A program made the position numbers and the translations under genes. A stretch of 64,000 nucleotides of DNA from Hypholoma sublateritium FD-334 SS-4 (Eukaryota; Basidiomycota; Agaricomycetes; Agaricales; Strophariaceae). Within the stretch, counting starts at the first letter, position 1. Each line of letters begins with the position of its first letter. Location of the stretch: assembly GCA_000827495.1 (NCBI GenBank), contig KN817612.1:97695-161694 (forward strand). Reading direction: 5' to 3'. Of the stretch, positions 24,601 to 35,901 are shown piece after piece. The notes beneath the pieces are model-generated. The model did not search any database and had not been told where the DNA came from. It saw only the letters and a list, made by a program, of their open reading frames with translations.

Positions 24601-25985
24601 TACAGAGCTCTTTCGATGATCGTGCTTGGACTGTTGCTAACCACACCACGACAAACATCCCCCTCAAACCATACTACGGAGATGGGAGGATTCTGTATGG
24701 TTGTGATTATGGATTGTCAGTGCTCTGGATGACCTTTGGTATCTTGGAAGGATGCTGATATTTTTGTGCAGCTGCGAGAATATTGTTCTGTGGCGAGGTC
24801 ACTTCAATGCCACCGGCGCCGAAAAGAGCGTCAATATCTCTGTTAACGGCGGAGAAGGTCCTTTATTTTTTGCTGAACTATTCGGACAAGTCCTTACTCG
24901 TTTTGTCCCCCAGCATTCGCCGCCAGTGTCTGGGCCAACGATGTCTTCCTGGGGACTTCCTTCGGAAAGTAGGGTCTGTTCCTTTGTCGCAGATGACGAT
25001 CATGCTCAATAACTATTTCCAGTTCGACCAACAACCGCAACATTCTCGAGGAGACAGACGATAAATTCCTGTTCCCAGAAGGCGCACTGAAAGCCGGAAA
25101 GGATAACGTTATCACCATCGTCCAAGACAATATGGGTCTGAATGAGACTGATGGATGTGCGTATACCGTCTTTTGAATGTAGAAACGAAGAGATGTTGAT
25201 AGGCGGGTTTTGCGACATACAGCTAACACTGATAGCTCCAAGAGCCCTCGCGGAGTCAGAGGATTCGCCCTAGATGGGAACGAATTCGGCCCATGGAAAG
25301 TCCAGGGTAAGATTGGTGGATACACAGCGTAAGCGAACAGTACTGTCGTCTATCCCGCACGCGCTTACTTGGGCCACTGCTTTCAGTTTCCCGGATAAGA
25401 CCCGTGGAGTTTTCAACGAAGGTGGTCTTTTCGGCGAGCGACAGGGATGGCATCTCCCCGGATTCTCCACCAATGGATGGGCTTCGCGTGATCTTTCTCA
25501 AGGCCTTCCCAATAATGCCGCTGGTGTTGGTTTCTTCATCTCGACATTCAAGTTGGACCTGCCGACCGGTATAGACGCCCCAATAAGCTTCACCTTTGAG
25601 GAACCTTTGGGGCAACCGTACAGGGCGATTTTATTCGTAAACGGCTGGATGATGGGCAAGAGGGTGGCAAACCTTGGGTTAGCATTCTGTTCTTGGTGTT
25701 GTGTCCTACATACTCATGTTGTGGTCCGATTCCAGGCCGCAATCGAAGTTCCCAGTGCACGAGGGCATTCTGGACTACCACGGGGAAAAGTGAGTTTGCA
25801 AACCTTGTCTATTGTCATAATGGTCTTATCGTCATTGAAGCACCGTTGCCGTCGCTCTTTGGGCCATGACGCCAAATGTCACTATCGCTCCCAATTTGCA
25901 GCTCGTTCTGGATGCTGTGTATGACGGAGGAGTGGGGAATGTCGTGGTTGATAACCCTGGTTGGTCTGCAAAAGGAAGGGCTTGA
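21607..25985 (+). CDS. GH35 beta-galactosidase with N-terminal membrane anchor
   Basis: The first exon encodes a cytosolic leader and one membrane helix (WFVGLTCLASIALVLATTRV), so a type II membrane protein. The TIM barrel follows: HSGEFHTFRLPVPSLWPDIL, RPGPYINAETTAGG, the acid/base motif VIAIQVDNEYSQSP and the nucleophile motif AWYFPEFQGGSFDAWGP (Glu formed by splicing G|AA). C-terminal beta domains include VIVTDYTFGAASK, ILYGCDYG, VLWRGHFNATG, GERQGWHLPGF and ILFVNGWMMGKRVANLG. It ends NPGWSAKGRA at 25985. All GH35 domains (barrel, domains 2-4/5) are present. About 16 introns, including two that flank a 5-nt microexon (22363-22367). One region (23746-23779) needs either a 28-34 nt intron or a frameshift; everything else is in frame. 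Likely cleaves beta-galactosides of plant cell wall at the cell surface. Confidence 0.88.
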
Positions 25986-26563
25986 TTGCCCAAAGGAAAA
26001 TTATCTATTGATGTGTTCCTAGTCGAAGTTGACCATATCACAAAATCTATTCTCAAGTCGCGTTAGTATGAAGGGTGGCCTCAACCAAGTCATATTGATG
26101 AGTGAGCCTGCAGCTGGAAGGAATAAGAATCGCAGATTCATTCTCGGATGAGGTGGATCACGTTAGCGCCGAAGTTGCGCTAAACGCGATATGCTCAAAC
26201 TTGGGGCACGGGATGCTGATGTAGAAGTTATTCTTGACAATGTAATTGTGCGTTGTGTATGCTATAGTGCACGGATACTATCATCGACATGATTGTCAGC
26301 CTTCAAAATAGGGCTCCTTGGCCATGGCCCGACCGCCAGCCTGACAAGGCGGCGGCGGACACCAGAACGTTTTGGCTTAGTCGCGGAACCCCAAACCTTG
26401 CACATGGACTATCATTCCGCCACTGCTTCAATTGACCCTGGCTCGGTGGTCTGTCAAGCTTAACGTAGCGTGGCTCAGCGCATTGTCTCTATCCATATCT
26501 AGCACCTGCTACTCATATATATACCTCGAGGTTGGCCGTCCGAGCAGTGCCCGCTCCGTCAAA
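25986..26563. other. Intergenic; promoter of DUF6534 gene 3
   Basis: No gene is seen. A CATATATATACC run at about 26515-26526 lies some 40-50 nt before the ATG at 26564 and is a plausible TATA box. Confidence 0.55.
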
Positions 26564-28823
26564 ATGGCGCTGGGCCCAGCTGAAGTAGCGTACGTATTGC
26601 TGGATGGGACCATACCGCAAGCACCATAACGCTGACTGATTCTTGGATATAGGCACGGCCCTATGTTCATCGGATTTGTGTTCAATGTCTTTCTGTATGG
26701 GATTATGATTACGCAGGTTTACCTTTATTTCACGGCGTACAAGCAGTTCGTGTTTTCTCCTCTGCCATTTTAATGCGACTGATAACGCGGGGGTTGGCAG
26801 GGATAAAATGTGGTTGAAGCTATTTGTTTGCGCACCTATTTACTCTGACGAAGGTGGGACAGACTAACCGCTTCCACAGGTTATTTTTCTCCTTGCTGCA
26901 GATACCGCCAACACCATTTTTGATGCAGCCTATCTGTACCGCGCGCTGATTGTGCATTTCGGTGCGTAGTGTTTGCCCTACACATCATGCGCGTTTGATT
27001 TGACTGCTTTGTTCAGGAGAGGATAGTTTTCTGGCCACCGCTGATTGGCGTTAGTCCTTCGTGTCTTCACGGCATTCACTATAACACTAAATATCAGCAT
27101 CTCCTGCGACATCATATAGTGTTTGAAACAGGTGAGCTGCGGATCAACAAGCATAGTGTAAAACGAGCTGTTTGAATTCATGCATTCCATCATCCTCTCT
27201 AGATCCAGCCCTCACTGTCAGTCCGCTACATTTTCCTGGGGCTGGGAAGCTGATATGAAATGCGGATGATAGGGCATCATAGCAGGCGCTGTACAGCTGT
27301 TCTTCGCGTGGCGATTGCGCGTGCTAACGCACAGCTGGGCCTTGGCTTCCATCGTGGTCCTAGGCGCGCTTTCTGGATTAGGTTCGTCGTGCTCCGGGGT
27401 ATCTGCGCACCAGCTAATATATACGGCTGCAGCGGGCGCTGTGGCGACCTCGTTTGAAGTGGGCAAGATACCGCAGTTCGTCAACTTCCGGGACTTCAAG
27501 GTCGGTCGTCAGATTGCACTCCGTGTTGGGGCGGGGCGGCTCACGAGGGCGCTACAGGGCGTCGTCATCATGTGGCTTGTGTCGGAGAGTGTCACGGATA
27601 TCATCATCACGTCGATTCTTGTGTGGTATCTGTTAGTGCCCTTGCTAGCTGCGTGATGGCGTTAACGCTAATTTGTGGATGGCAGAGTAAGCGCTCCTCA
27701 CCTTCGATGCGCGCACGGGCGCTTATTGGTGATGTGGACACGCGAAAAATAGCAAAAACACAAGACGGGGTTCAAGGAGTCGGATTACATGGTTGACCGC
27801 ATCATACGAAGTGCGTGCCCTGTGTATGCGTGATATCGGTCTGCAGGATGGATGACAAAGGCACGGACGAGCAGTCACGGTGCAGACGGGGCTGGTCACT
27901 TCGATCGCCGCGACACTCGACCTGATCTTGTTCCTCGCCTTCGTGAGTGCTCTCCCATCTATAACCAAATAAAGAGTCAGCCAGCTCCCCTCTCAGCCCA
28001 ACGGAACGTGAGTCGCACCACCGCTACCACCCCCCAAGCGCTAACACCCGCCGCTGAACGCGCGCGTAGGCACCTCATCTTCAACTTCCCGCTCTGCAAG
28101 CTCTACTCGAACTCGCTCATGAGCAGCCTCAACGCGCGCGGGGGGTGGAGGTACGGCTCCTCGAAGAACGAGCACACGACGACCGAGGTCACGTCCGCGA
28201 CCCCGCAGGCGTCGCTCCTCCAGATGCGCAGCGGCGACGGCGCGGGCACGGGTACGGGCATCCTGCACGCGCTCGGGCATGCGCTCGGCGGCGCGCCCAC
28301 TGTGCCGGCCGTTCCTGCGCCTGGGGATGCACCGCGTCTCCCTAAGCGCGCGGCGTGGGGCCCGCTGAGGCGCTTCTCCACGGGCACGTACCACCACTAC
28401 GCACGCGGCGAGCCGGTGGACGCCGCGATAGACGCAGGTGCGAGCACGCCGAGCCACAGCCGCAGCCTGGGCGCAGGGCTCCTCCGAGCCACGTCCCTCT
28501 CACGGCCGGTGAGTCACATTGGCGCTTGAACGACTGCGCTCGCTGACGTGCATACGGTACAGGGCACGGCGCGCGCGGGGCCGGGAGTGTATGTATGCGT
28601 TGAGTCGTGCCAGCAGCAGGACGCGCTCGCGGCTCAGCCTGTGCTGCGGTCGGCGAGCGCACGCGCGCACAGCGGTGGCGGCGGGCTACGGGTCGCGCGT
28701 GCGCTTAGCGTGTGCGTGTCTGTGGGGAGCGATGCGGAGTCGAAGAAGGTGCCGGAGGAGGACAAGCGGAGCAGTGTAGGGAAGGATGTGGATGTGGAGT
28801 TGGGGTTGCCGGGCGGCGGGTGA
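26564..28823 (+). CDS. DUF6534-type seven-helix membrane protein, copy 3, with long basic tail
   Basis: Exon 1 (MALGPAEV) joins to AHGPMFIGFVFNVFLYGIMI, the DUF6534 first helix, then QVYLYFTAYKQ and DKMWLKLF. Later exons give ADTANTIFDAAYLYRALIV, the large exon SWALASIVVLGALSGLG...GRLTRALQGVVIMWLVSESV and then DIIITSILVWYL, followed by KTGFKESDYMVDRIIR, QTGLVTSIAATLDLILFLAF and LCKLYSNSLMSSLNARGGW. The C-terminal tail after the last helix is unusually long (about 230 residues), Ser/Ala/Arg-rich and GC-rich, ending VDVELGLPGGG. It is separated from copies 1-2 by the GH35 gene and is more diverged from them than they are from each other. Confidence 0.8.
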
Positions 28824-29898
28824 GGTTTTTCTGTCACGTTGTACGACTCCGCGCTTTGCTTTGTTATTCAAGACGCAAACCTGATATCTGGACACGATAC
28901 ATGTAATGGTCGAGCGAGATAGATTGCGCGGTACAAGCAGCCTGATGAAAGCATCAAGCGTTCAGTCATAGCGTTCGGCGACTTGGCCATCCAAACAGTC
29001 CAACGGTGAATGAAAGCATACTCAAGCCAATATTGGTCCTTCGAAGATCCAGCGAAAGGCCGGAAGCCCCACCCCCCGTCAAAACAAGGATGTTTCAACG
29101 ACCGAACTGGATATCTGTACATGGCGCAGTTGAGTGGAATGAATCGCTCCTTGTTGAATTCAGTGTTGAATTTTGCAACGCAGAAACAAGCAGGATGAAG
29201 GAGAGCAGAAAGGCCGCGGCATCAGCGAAAATCGGGCAGGTCCGCCATCTAGACAGTCCCAAGTTTGTCGACAGTGCACGAAAGGACAGGAGGGCTGGTA
29301 CAGATCCTTGGAAGGCCCAGCGAAGGGATGGAAGCCAAGTAGCATTACACCGTGAACGTCAAAAGACGCGTCGCACCGGCGCAAGAAATGTTCCATCGGT
29401 CTCGTGCATACGTGTCGGCGCGTCTTGAGGGTGCCTGGACAGAGAAAATACCCGATCGCGATAGAATCCAAGGCCCGTGGCGCATTTCTGGAGTTTTGGG
29501 GGCTGTGGTGCTGTACTAGTAGCAGTGTCGCGTCAACTTGGGGGCATGCACTCACGGGGAAGTAACGGCATTCCAATTCTCGCTGGGGATTCACCACGGA
29601 GATGACACACCCGAACCCAAATGTCAGTCGACACCTTCGCGTCCACAGCGCTCAGCCCGGCGAAGTCTTGCCACATCGAAAATATCATGGACCTAGCCCA
29701 CCCGACTCGGCGGCGGGAACGGGCTGGAATACGTGTCTCGTGAAAAACAAACAGCGGCACTTAGATGGGCCACTAAAAATTGCCCCATTGTAAAGCCGCG
29801 GCATTTTCCGGTCACTTCATGCCCCCATAAAATGGATCGGCGCTACGTCGCCTCCTGGTCCTCCCTCCACCACCACCTCCACCCTTTATTATTCTCTA
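28824..29898. other. Intergenic with a decayed ~270-bp tandem duplication
   Basis: Segments around 28930-29105 and 29175-29345 share ordered short blocks: CAAGCAG..GATGAA, GCCATC.A.ACAGTCC, and CCAGCGAA.GG..GGAAGCC (at 29049 and 29317). The minus frame of both reads FRPFAGSSKD / FHPFAGPSKD, but neither is part of a credible gene. A CATAAAATGG box near 29826 probably serves the desaturase. Confidence 0.5.
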
Positions 29899-31603
29899 AT
29901 GGCGCGCAAGGACGACGACGAGCGGGTGACGGTTGTCGAACAGGACGTGTACCCTGTGCCCGACATCCCCATCAAGGAGCTGCTCGACGCCATCCCGTAC
30001 GTGCCTTGCTGTGTTGTGCGCTCGCGGTTGGCTAAATTGAATTTGTTTGTTGCAGGGCCCACTGCTTCAAGCGCTCTGCGCTTCGGTCGTCGACTTATGT
30101 GTACGTATTCCTTTGGTTTGCTGAAAAGAATGGGGTGCTCAAAGACGTTGCAGTGCCTGGGACCTGATCGTCATTGTTGCGCTGTGCAAGGGCACGCAGT
30201 ACGTTGACGCCCTCATCACGCCCGCCACGCTCTCCCTCCCCCACCCATACCTGTACACTGCTGCGCACCTTGCGCTGTGGTCGCTCTACGGCTTCTGGGC
30301 GGGCCTCTTTGGCACGGGCATCTGGGTCATCGGGCACGAGTGTGGGCACCAGGCGTTCTCGGAGTCGAAGGCTGTGAACAACACCGTCGGGTGGTTCTTG
30401 CACTCTGCGTGCGTTCACCTTTCCTATCCACTGAAGAAGAGAAACTGACATGATATATTTGCGCAGTGTCGGCGTGCCGTACCACTCGTGGCGAGTCACC
30501 CACGCAAAGCACCACGCATCGACGGGGCACATGACGCAGGACCAGGTCTTCGTCCCCTCCACCCGCTCGGAAGTCGGCCTCCCGCCGTTCGACCCCACGC
30601 GCGAGGACCTCCTCGGCGCGCGCGTCACGGAAGAGGTGATGAAGGAGATGTACGAGGCACTCGGCGATTCGCCTATCGGCGCTGTGCTGCGACCGGCTTC
30701 GTATCTCGTGCGTGTTGACACCTTGAATGATCGTTGTTCGGCTTCCTGATGTGTTGATTTTCAGCTCTTTGGATGGCTCACGTACATTACGACCAACGCC
30801 TCGGGCCAGCCCCGGTATCCCAAGGGCACCAGCCGTCAGTGATGTTTTCTTTTTTGCGTTGTGCGCCATCTGATGGGTAGTCCTGCAGACTTCAATGCCG
30901 ACTCGCCCATGTTTATGCCGCATCACCGCTCCCAGGTGTTCATCTCCAGTGTTGGTATCACGCTCTGGCTCGCCGGCATTGCCGCTAGCATCTATGTTTG
31001 GGGCTTCTTGGACGTATTCAGGATCTACGTTATCCCGTATCTATGGTATGTCTACTCAATAACTGCTGGCATCAGACTTGTATTGATCGTTATCTAGGAT
31101 TAACCACTGGCTGGTGTTGATCACTTTCCTCCAACACACCGACCCTCTCCTGCCCCACTACCGTGCGCCCGAGTTCACTTTCACCCGTGGTGCTCTTGCC
31201 ACCCTTGACCGCCACCTTTTGGGCGATCTTGGCTCCGTCATGGCGTGGCTCGGTGCGCATGCCACGAACGGTATCTCTGAGACCCATGTGCTCCATCACG
31301 TCTGCAGCAAGATCCCCCATTACAACGCGTAAGTTTATTTGGCACGACAGGCTCTGCACTTTCTGATATTTGATGTTTAGTTGGGAGGCAAGCAATGCTC
31401 TCAAGGCGAAGCTCTACCCCCACGGCATCCCCATGGACGGCGCTGCCGGTGGATGGGCTGAGATGATTCGCGTGTTCAGGGAATGCAAGTTCGTCGAGGA
31501 CGAGGGCGATGTTGTATTCTTCAAGAACGCGTACGGGCTGGCGAAGTCGAAGGCTGCTATGCCCGCTTCCTCCGACAGCGACTCGGGCGTGGAGGTGAAG
31601 TAG
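29899..31603 (+). CDS. FAD2: Membrane fatty acid desaturase, delta-12 (oleate) type
   Basis: Eight exons begin MARKDDDERVTVVEQDVYPV, then DIPIKELLDAIP. All three histidine boxes are present: HECGHQAF, HAKHH in WRVTHAKHHASTGH, and HVLHH in ISETHVLHHVCSKIPHYNAW. Membrane segments lie around GLFGTGIWVIGHE, LFGWLTYITT and ITLWLAGIAASIYVWG. The spacing of boxes and the N- and C-terminal sequence are those of ER delta-12 desaturases, which turn oleoyl into linoleoyl lipids using cytochrome b5. The third box has Leu where many homologues have Ala or Ser (HVxHH), which preserves all His ligands. The C-terminus is Ser/Asp-rich (SSDSDSGVEVK). A delta-15 or bifunctional activity cannot be excluded from sequence. 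Confidence 0.92.
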
Positions 31604-31720
31604 AAAAATATACCTTTCTTGCTATCTTGGGATTTTTGGCGGCTAGATATCACTGCATACATACCTCCCTTAGACAGGATAGATAAAAGTTGACGTAGGG
31701 ACTACATAGAAATTATAATA

Positions 31721-33365
31721 TCAGTCTGCATCACCACCGTCGTCAGAGTCGGAGTCATGCATGCCCTTGCGGACGGAGTCGCGCCACATCTCGGCGAACT
31801 GTTCGATGTCGTGGCCGCTGCTCATGGTGGCGGCCTCGAAAGGGATCATGTTGTGCTGGTGCTTGGGAGCATTGCGGTTTGCGGCGGGGTGCGCGGCGGT
31901 CTCGATGATGCGGAAGGTGGGGAGGGGGGAGGCGTCGTCTTCCTCTTCGTCGTCTTCGTTTTTGGCGTCGTCAGTAGGAGTGGTGTCGTCGTTGGCAGCG
32001 GTATCACCGGTAACGCCGGGAGCGTCGTCCGCAGACGGGGTGTCGTTTTTATCGTGACCGGCGTCTTTCGGGGTGGTGGTCACGGTAGGGTCATCGCTCG
32101 CGTTGGCTTTAGCGGCTTCGGCAGCGCAAGCGGCGAGGTAGAGCGCGTGCAGCTCGTCGTAGGTGAAGAGCAGCGGGTCCGTCTTCGGGTGGTACGGGTT
32201 GAAGTCGACGATGTGCGCGCGGGCGAGGTCGCGCGTGAGGAGGAGGTCGAGGACGTCTGTTATAGAAATTGCATGAGGTTGAGGGATGTATTGGGTTGGG
32301 TTGTTAGCCAGAATAAATCAGGCCAAATGTAGGGTGAGGACAATGGAGAAGAAAAACCCATGGGGTAGGAAAGCCAGCGAGATGGAAAAGAAAGAACACA
32401 GACGCCCCGGCGGGCTCTAAGGACATAATAGAAGAACTCACAGTCCTTCTGCGCAGGCCACCGTGCGCGCACGCGCGTACGCCAGAAGCGGCGCACGGCG
32501 CGCGCGACGCGGGTCTGTGTCGCGCGGTCCGTCCAGAAGGGGTAGAAGTTCGGGTCGCGCTGGGCAATTGCTGGTGCAGGCGCGGTATTCAGGTGAGATT
32601 TAGACGAGAAAGAGTAGAAGGGACGCACCGACGAGGCGATCGCCGCGCACGAAGCAGCGCAGCTCGCGCGCGCGGTCGACGGCGTACCACTTGCGCAGGA
32701 CGAGCTCGAGCTCGTATGGCTCGTCCTCCGCCTCCCCTTGTTTTTCTATTTCCCCTCCGCCCTCCCCACCACCCTCCGCGTCCCTCTGCACCGCATCGCA
32801 CCGCGCAAACACCGCCTCGGGGTCGAGGTCGTGCGCGACGAAGTCGCTCGCCTTGAGGAGGAGGTACACGTCCGCGGGCGCGGTGCAGCGCAGCGGCGCG
32901 CCCGCGGGGAGGAGCCACGCGGCGTCCTGCGGCGCGGAGAAGTTGAGCTTTGGGAAGACGCCGCCGCCGTGTGCGCGCACTGCCGCGCGGATCTGCGCGT
33001 CGAGCTCAGGGAAGGCGTATTTGGGCGCCGGGGGTGCCTTTTCTTTCCCTTTTGGGTTTTTTTCGTCGTCCTCGTCGTCGTCTTCTGATGAGGAGGACGA
33101 ATCGGAGTCAGATAGTGTACTCTCCCCGGGCCTAGAACCACCACCACCATCGCATCTCAGCTGTGCTCGGGTGAAGGAAGAGGGCGGCGCACAGATCCTC
33201 CGAGCCCGCGGGGACGAACACGCCGTCGGCGTCGAGGTACGCGCGGAACGCGGGCGCGAGCGGGCGCACGACGGTGCTCGCAATGCTCTCGCGCGCGAAG
33301 ATCGGGTACCACGCCGAGAACTGGAACGCGCGGATGTATGCCCGCGACAACGGCGGGAACGCCAT
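31721..33365 (-). CDS. CDC123: Cell division cycle protein 123 homologue (eIF2 assembly chaperone)
   Basis: Four exons on the minus strand (33365-33193, 33131-32629, 32570-32442, 32256-31721) give 446 residues. It begins MAFPPLSRAYIRAFQFSAWY, then SIASTVVRPL and DGVFVPAGSEDL, joins to an acidic linker (LSDSDSSSSSEDDDEDD), and continues AHGGGVFPKLNFSAPQDAAW, YLLLKASDFVAHDLD, ELRCFVRGDRLVAIAQRDPN and HIVDFNPYHPKTDPLLFTYD. These are the conserved D123/ATP-grasp blocks, including DFNP. CDC123 promotes assembly of the alpha and gamma subunits of eIF2. The C-terminal tail is long, Asp/Ala/Thr-rich and acidic. Introns of 61, 58 and 185 nt were placed by GT-AG and frame. Fragments of its first exon recur in the neighbouring tandem array. 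Confidence 0.92.
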
Positions 33366-33841
33366 TCCGCGCAGATTAGATGGGGGAGCAGATGTTGGGG
33401 GAATTCCCACGCCCTGTCTCGGCGCCTTGCAAAGGCACGGATCAGGAGGCCGGGCGCCGGACGGAATTTGAATGCACGCCGATGCTTGTCTTAATTTTTA
33501 TTTTCTGGGGGCTTGAGGGGAGTTGGTGGCCAACACAAGGTGAGTATTTAAAGAAGCTAAGAAATCATGAATAGCATAGATTAATTAAAAATACTACCAG
33601 GAAGAAGGTCAAGAAATTGATCTACTGTCACTCTCCACAGCCGATCGCGTTGAAAAATTGTGAGATTGTGTGCTGAGTGAATATGCGCTTCCGCGGCGCG
33701 CGCGCCCTTCGCGGCTCCTAAGCTAAGTGCTATTGTACACATGCTCGTGTCCCTATTTTTACAAGAAGTGGAACGCTTGGTGCGGAAGTAAACCTGACTT
33801 CAACTGTCAACCGTCAGGGCACAATTGATCAACGTTCACGT
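33366..33841. other. CDC123 upstream region
   Basis: This is the promoter of CDC123. The segment AAGCTAAGAAATCATGAATA with the following AGCATAGAT (33553-33582) recurs in the tandem array units (near 38911 and 40072), showing shared ancestry of this flank with the array. No gene is seen. Confidence 0.55.
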
Positions 33842-34027
33842 TCAACGCTCAACAGCCATCGCATTGACCGCTACTTGAGCCTGAATCCGCGCATGGGCAT
33901 CGGGATCCTACGCACGGAAGTCGCAAAATGAGTCCACACGTCCACAGAAACAATTTCAAATGAAGGGCACCTTGTCCGCTATCTATCTCTCCAAATCCCG
34001 GACGCCTGGGTACTCTTCCGCGCGAGC

Positions 34028-34618
34028 CTACGCTGCTTTGACACCACCGATCTCCAGAGCAGCGACTCTCTCTTCCCTTTCCGCGGCTATGGCCTGAGCA
34101 TCGGCCCTCCCCCTGGCACCCTCCTCCACAAAGGCGGTAACGTTGAACTTGCGCTCAAGCACCTCGATGCCGCGGTTTTGCGTCTTGACGCTGCGGGCGA
34201 GCTCGTCAACCTGCCGCTGGAGGTCATCGAGCACCGCCATCATCTCCGCGTACTTCACAGCGTCCTCAGCGATCCGCTCCAGCAGGTCGGCGGCCCATCT
34301 GTGGGGCTGCGCCTCCAAGAACACGCGCGTTTCCACAGGGATCCATCTGTTCTGTACATCCCGGCGCGCCCACGCCGCGCGCCTGTCCGCGGCCTTCTCT
34401 GCGTGCTGCGCTTTCGCATGGACGTCCCGGAAGGCCTGCGTGTGTTGCGCGACGCCCGCGCGGGCGTGCGATTGGTTGGCGCGTAGTGCCTGCGTAGCCG
34501 CGTCTGATGTGTCTGAGAGCGTGCATGCCTCAAGCTGTAAGGCGACTTCGGCGGTCTGAAGCGCAGAGTCGACGGTTGAGCCTGAGGCAGGCTGCGTCAC
34601 GGTGGTCGGGGACGCCAT
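34028..34618 (-). CDS. Array gene C1: alanine-rich coiled-coil protein, unknown function
   Basis: 196 residues. The N-terminus MASPTTVTQPASGSTVDSAL and the core ACTLSDTSDAATQALRAN, then HAEKAADRRAAW, are conserved in all copies. The rest is a long amphipathic helix (LERIAEDAVKYAEMMAVLDD, then LQRQVDELARSVKTQNRGIE). No signal peptide, membrane helix or enzyme motif is seen. The frame ends with TAG at 34028-34030. Beyond it lies the remnant of the type-A 3' end: RDLER, another stop, an intron at 33908-33970 and an exon-2 remnant DPDAHARIQAQV (33842-33907). C1 therefore lost its original C-terminus through stop codons. I do not recognise the family; a scaffold or oligomerising role is only inferred from the coiled coil. 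Confidence 0.68.
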   Translation of the reverse strand: MASPTTVTQPASGSTVDSALQTAEVALQLEACTLSDTSDAATQALRANQSHARAGVAQHTQAFRDVHAKAQHAEKAADRRAAWARRDVQNRWIPVETRVFLEAQPHRWAADLLERIAEDAVKYAEMMAVLDDLQRQVDELARSVKTQNRGIEVLERKFNVTAFVEEGARGRADAQAIAAEREERVAALEIGGVKAA

Positions 34619-34704
34619 GGTGTACTGCGATGTAGTGACTCTGTGGTGTGGTGCTCGGTTGGGAACAAGTTGGGTGTCAGAACCGTCTTACGTGACTTTG
34701 ATCT

Positions 34705-34715
34705 GAGTCTGACTC
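34705..34715. promoter_or_regulatory. Conserved palindrome GAGTCTGACTC upstream of C1
   Basis: A perfect inverted repeat (GAGTC-T-GACTC) 86 bp before the ATG, embedded in a conserved block that follows a TTACGTGACTT element. It contains TGAGTC and TGACTC half-sites like those of bZIP (Gcn4/AP-1 type) factors. Confidence 0.6.
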
Positions 34716-35271
34716 GTCCACAGCCGCAGGAGCCGGCCGAGTATAAATTTGGGGGCGGCGTCACCAAACGAAGGCGAAAACGATGAGGTACATACTATCA
34801 CTGGCCCAGTGTTTGAACTAGGTCGGGTGTTTGAAAATCGCGATGTTTGCCATATACCTCCACAACCACACATGTAATAAATATGAAAAATCTAGTCAAG
34901 GTAAAAGTAGTCTATGCATATAGCTCTGTAAATTTATTCTATTTAAACTTCAAATCCACAGGCAAGAAGCAGAGATTAAGCGCGCATCTTGCAATTCTTG
35001 GTGAATTGAAGGAGTGATACTCGTGTTGTTGTAAAGATATGTACCAATTGATCAAAAAGTGCAAACACTGGGTCAGTGATAGTAACGCAGTCTCGCGATG
35101 CTCTCGCGCAAGAAGATTGATGAATCATATGATTTACACGCTCAACCACTGCCCTACTCATACGCGACCAGAACTCCAGATTCTGAGATAAACAATCGAG
35201 TTTGCAGCGCAAAGTTACTCCCAATACACCTAAGTATTCCCGAATCCCACGTCCGTTTTCACAAGGAGCGC

Positions 35272-35820
35272 CTATAGAGTGCGCGAGTACAACTGCGTAG
35301 CGGCCTCGAGGCAGCGATTAAGCGCGGCAGCCTGCCTCCGGACATCATCGACTAGCGCAAAGAACTCGGCGCGTAAAGCAGCGAACTCAGCCTTGTCCCG
35401 GGCGAGCTCGACAGCCCACCGCTCCCGCTGAGCATCCCACTCCGCCTGCTCAGCAGCCCACTGGTCCTGCTCAGCGGCCCAGCGGTGGTCGCGCTCGTCA
35501 TCCGCGATCCGCTCCTCTACCAAGAGCGCGCGCATGGTCTCGGGGAACCGTCTGTAGTGCGCGTCCCAGCACCCCCACGCCGCGCGCCTGTCCGCCGCCT
35601 TCTCTGCATGCTGCATTTTCGTCCGTGCGTTCCGGAACGCCTGCGTGTCTTGCGCAACGAGCGCGCGTGCGTGCGCGTGGTCGGTTCGCAATGCCTGCGT
35701 GGCGTCTGTGGCCGTTGTCGCCGCGGCGTCTGAGAGTGTGCATGCCTCGAGCTGCAGAGACACTTCGACTGTGGCGAGAGTGGAATCGACGGTCGGCATT
35801 ACGATGGTCGGGGACGCCAT
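35272..35820 (-). CDS. Array gene C2: coiled-coil protein with tryptophan heptads
   Basis: 182 residues. It has the conserved N-terminus MASPTIVMPTVDSTLATVEV, then ATQALRTDHAHARALVAQDT and EKAADRRAAWGCWDAHYRR. From about residue 112 it carries RWAAEQDQWAAEQAEWDAQR, followed by ERW: tryptophans exactly every seventh residue, a heptad coiled coil with Trp at one register position. It ends with a type-B tail (FALVDDVRRQAAALNRCLEA, then ATQLYSRTL) absent from C1, C4 and C5. The reading frame is intact with no intron needed, so C2 and C4 are the best candidates for functional copies. Not recognised; function unknown. Confidence 0.7.
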   Translation of the reverse strand: MASPTIVMPTVDSTLATVEVSLQLEACTLSDAAATTATDATQALRTDHAHARALVAQDTQAFRNARTKMQHAEKAADRRAAWGCWDAHYRRFPETMRALLVEERIADDERDHRWAAEQDQWAAEQAEWDAQRERWAVELARDKAEFAALRAEFFALVDDVRRQAAALNRCLEAATQLYSRTL

Positions 35821-35890
35821 GGTGTATGGTGTGTGCTTGGTTGAGTACTTAAAAAGAAGCTTAAGTACTTACTTACGTGACTTCGATCAT

Positions 35891-35901
35891 GAGTCTGACT
35901 C
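35891..35901. promoter_or_regulatory. Conserved palindrome GAGTCTGACTC upstream of C2
   Basis: The same 11-bp palindrome, 70 bp before the C2 ATG, within GATCATGAGTCTGACTCG and preceded by ACTTACTTACGTGACTT. Confidence 0.6.

Noticed and set aside
32600..33500. Plus-strand frames opposite CDC123 exons
   Set aside because: High-GC shadow frames; the minus strand encodes all conserved CDC123 blocks with good splice sites.
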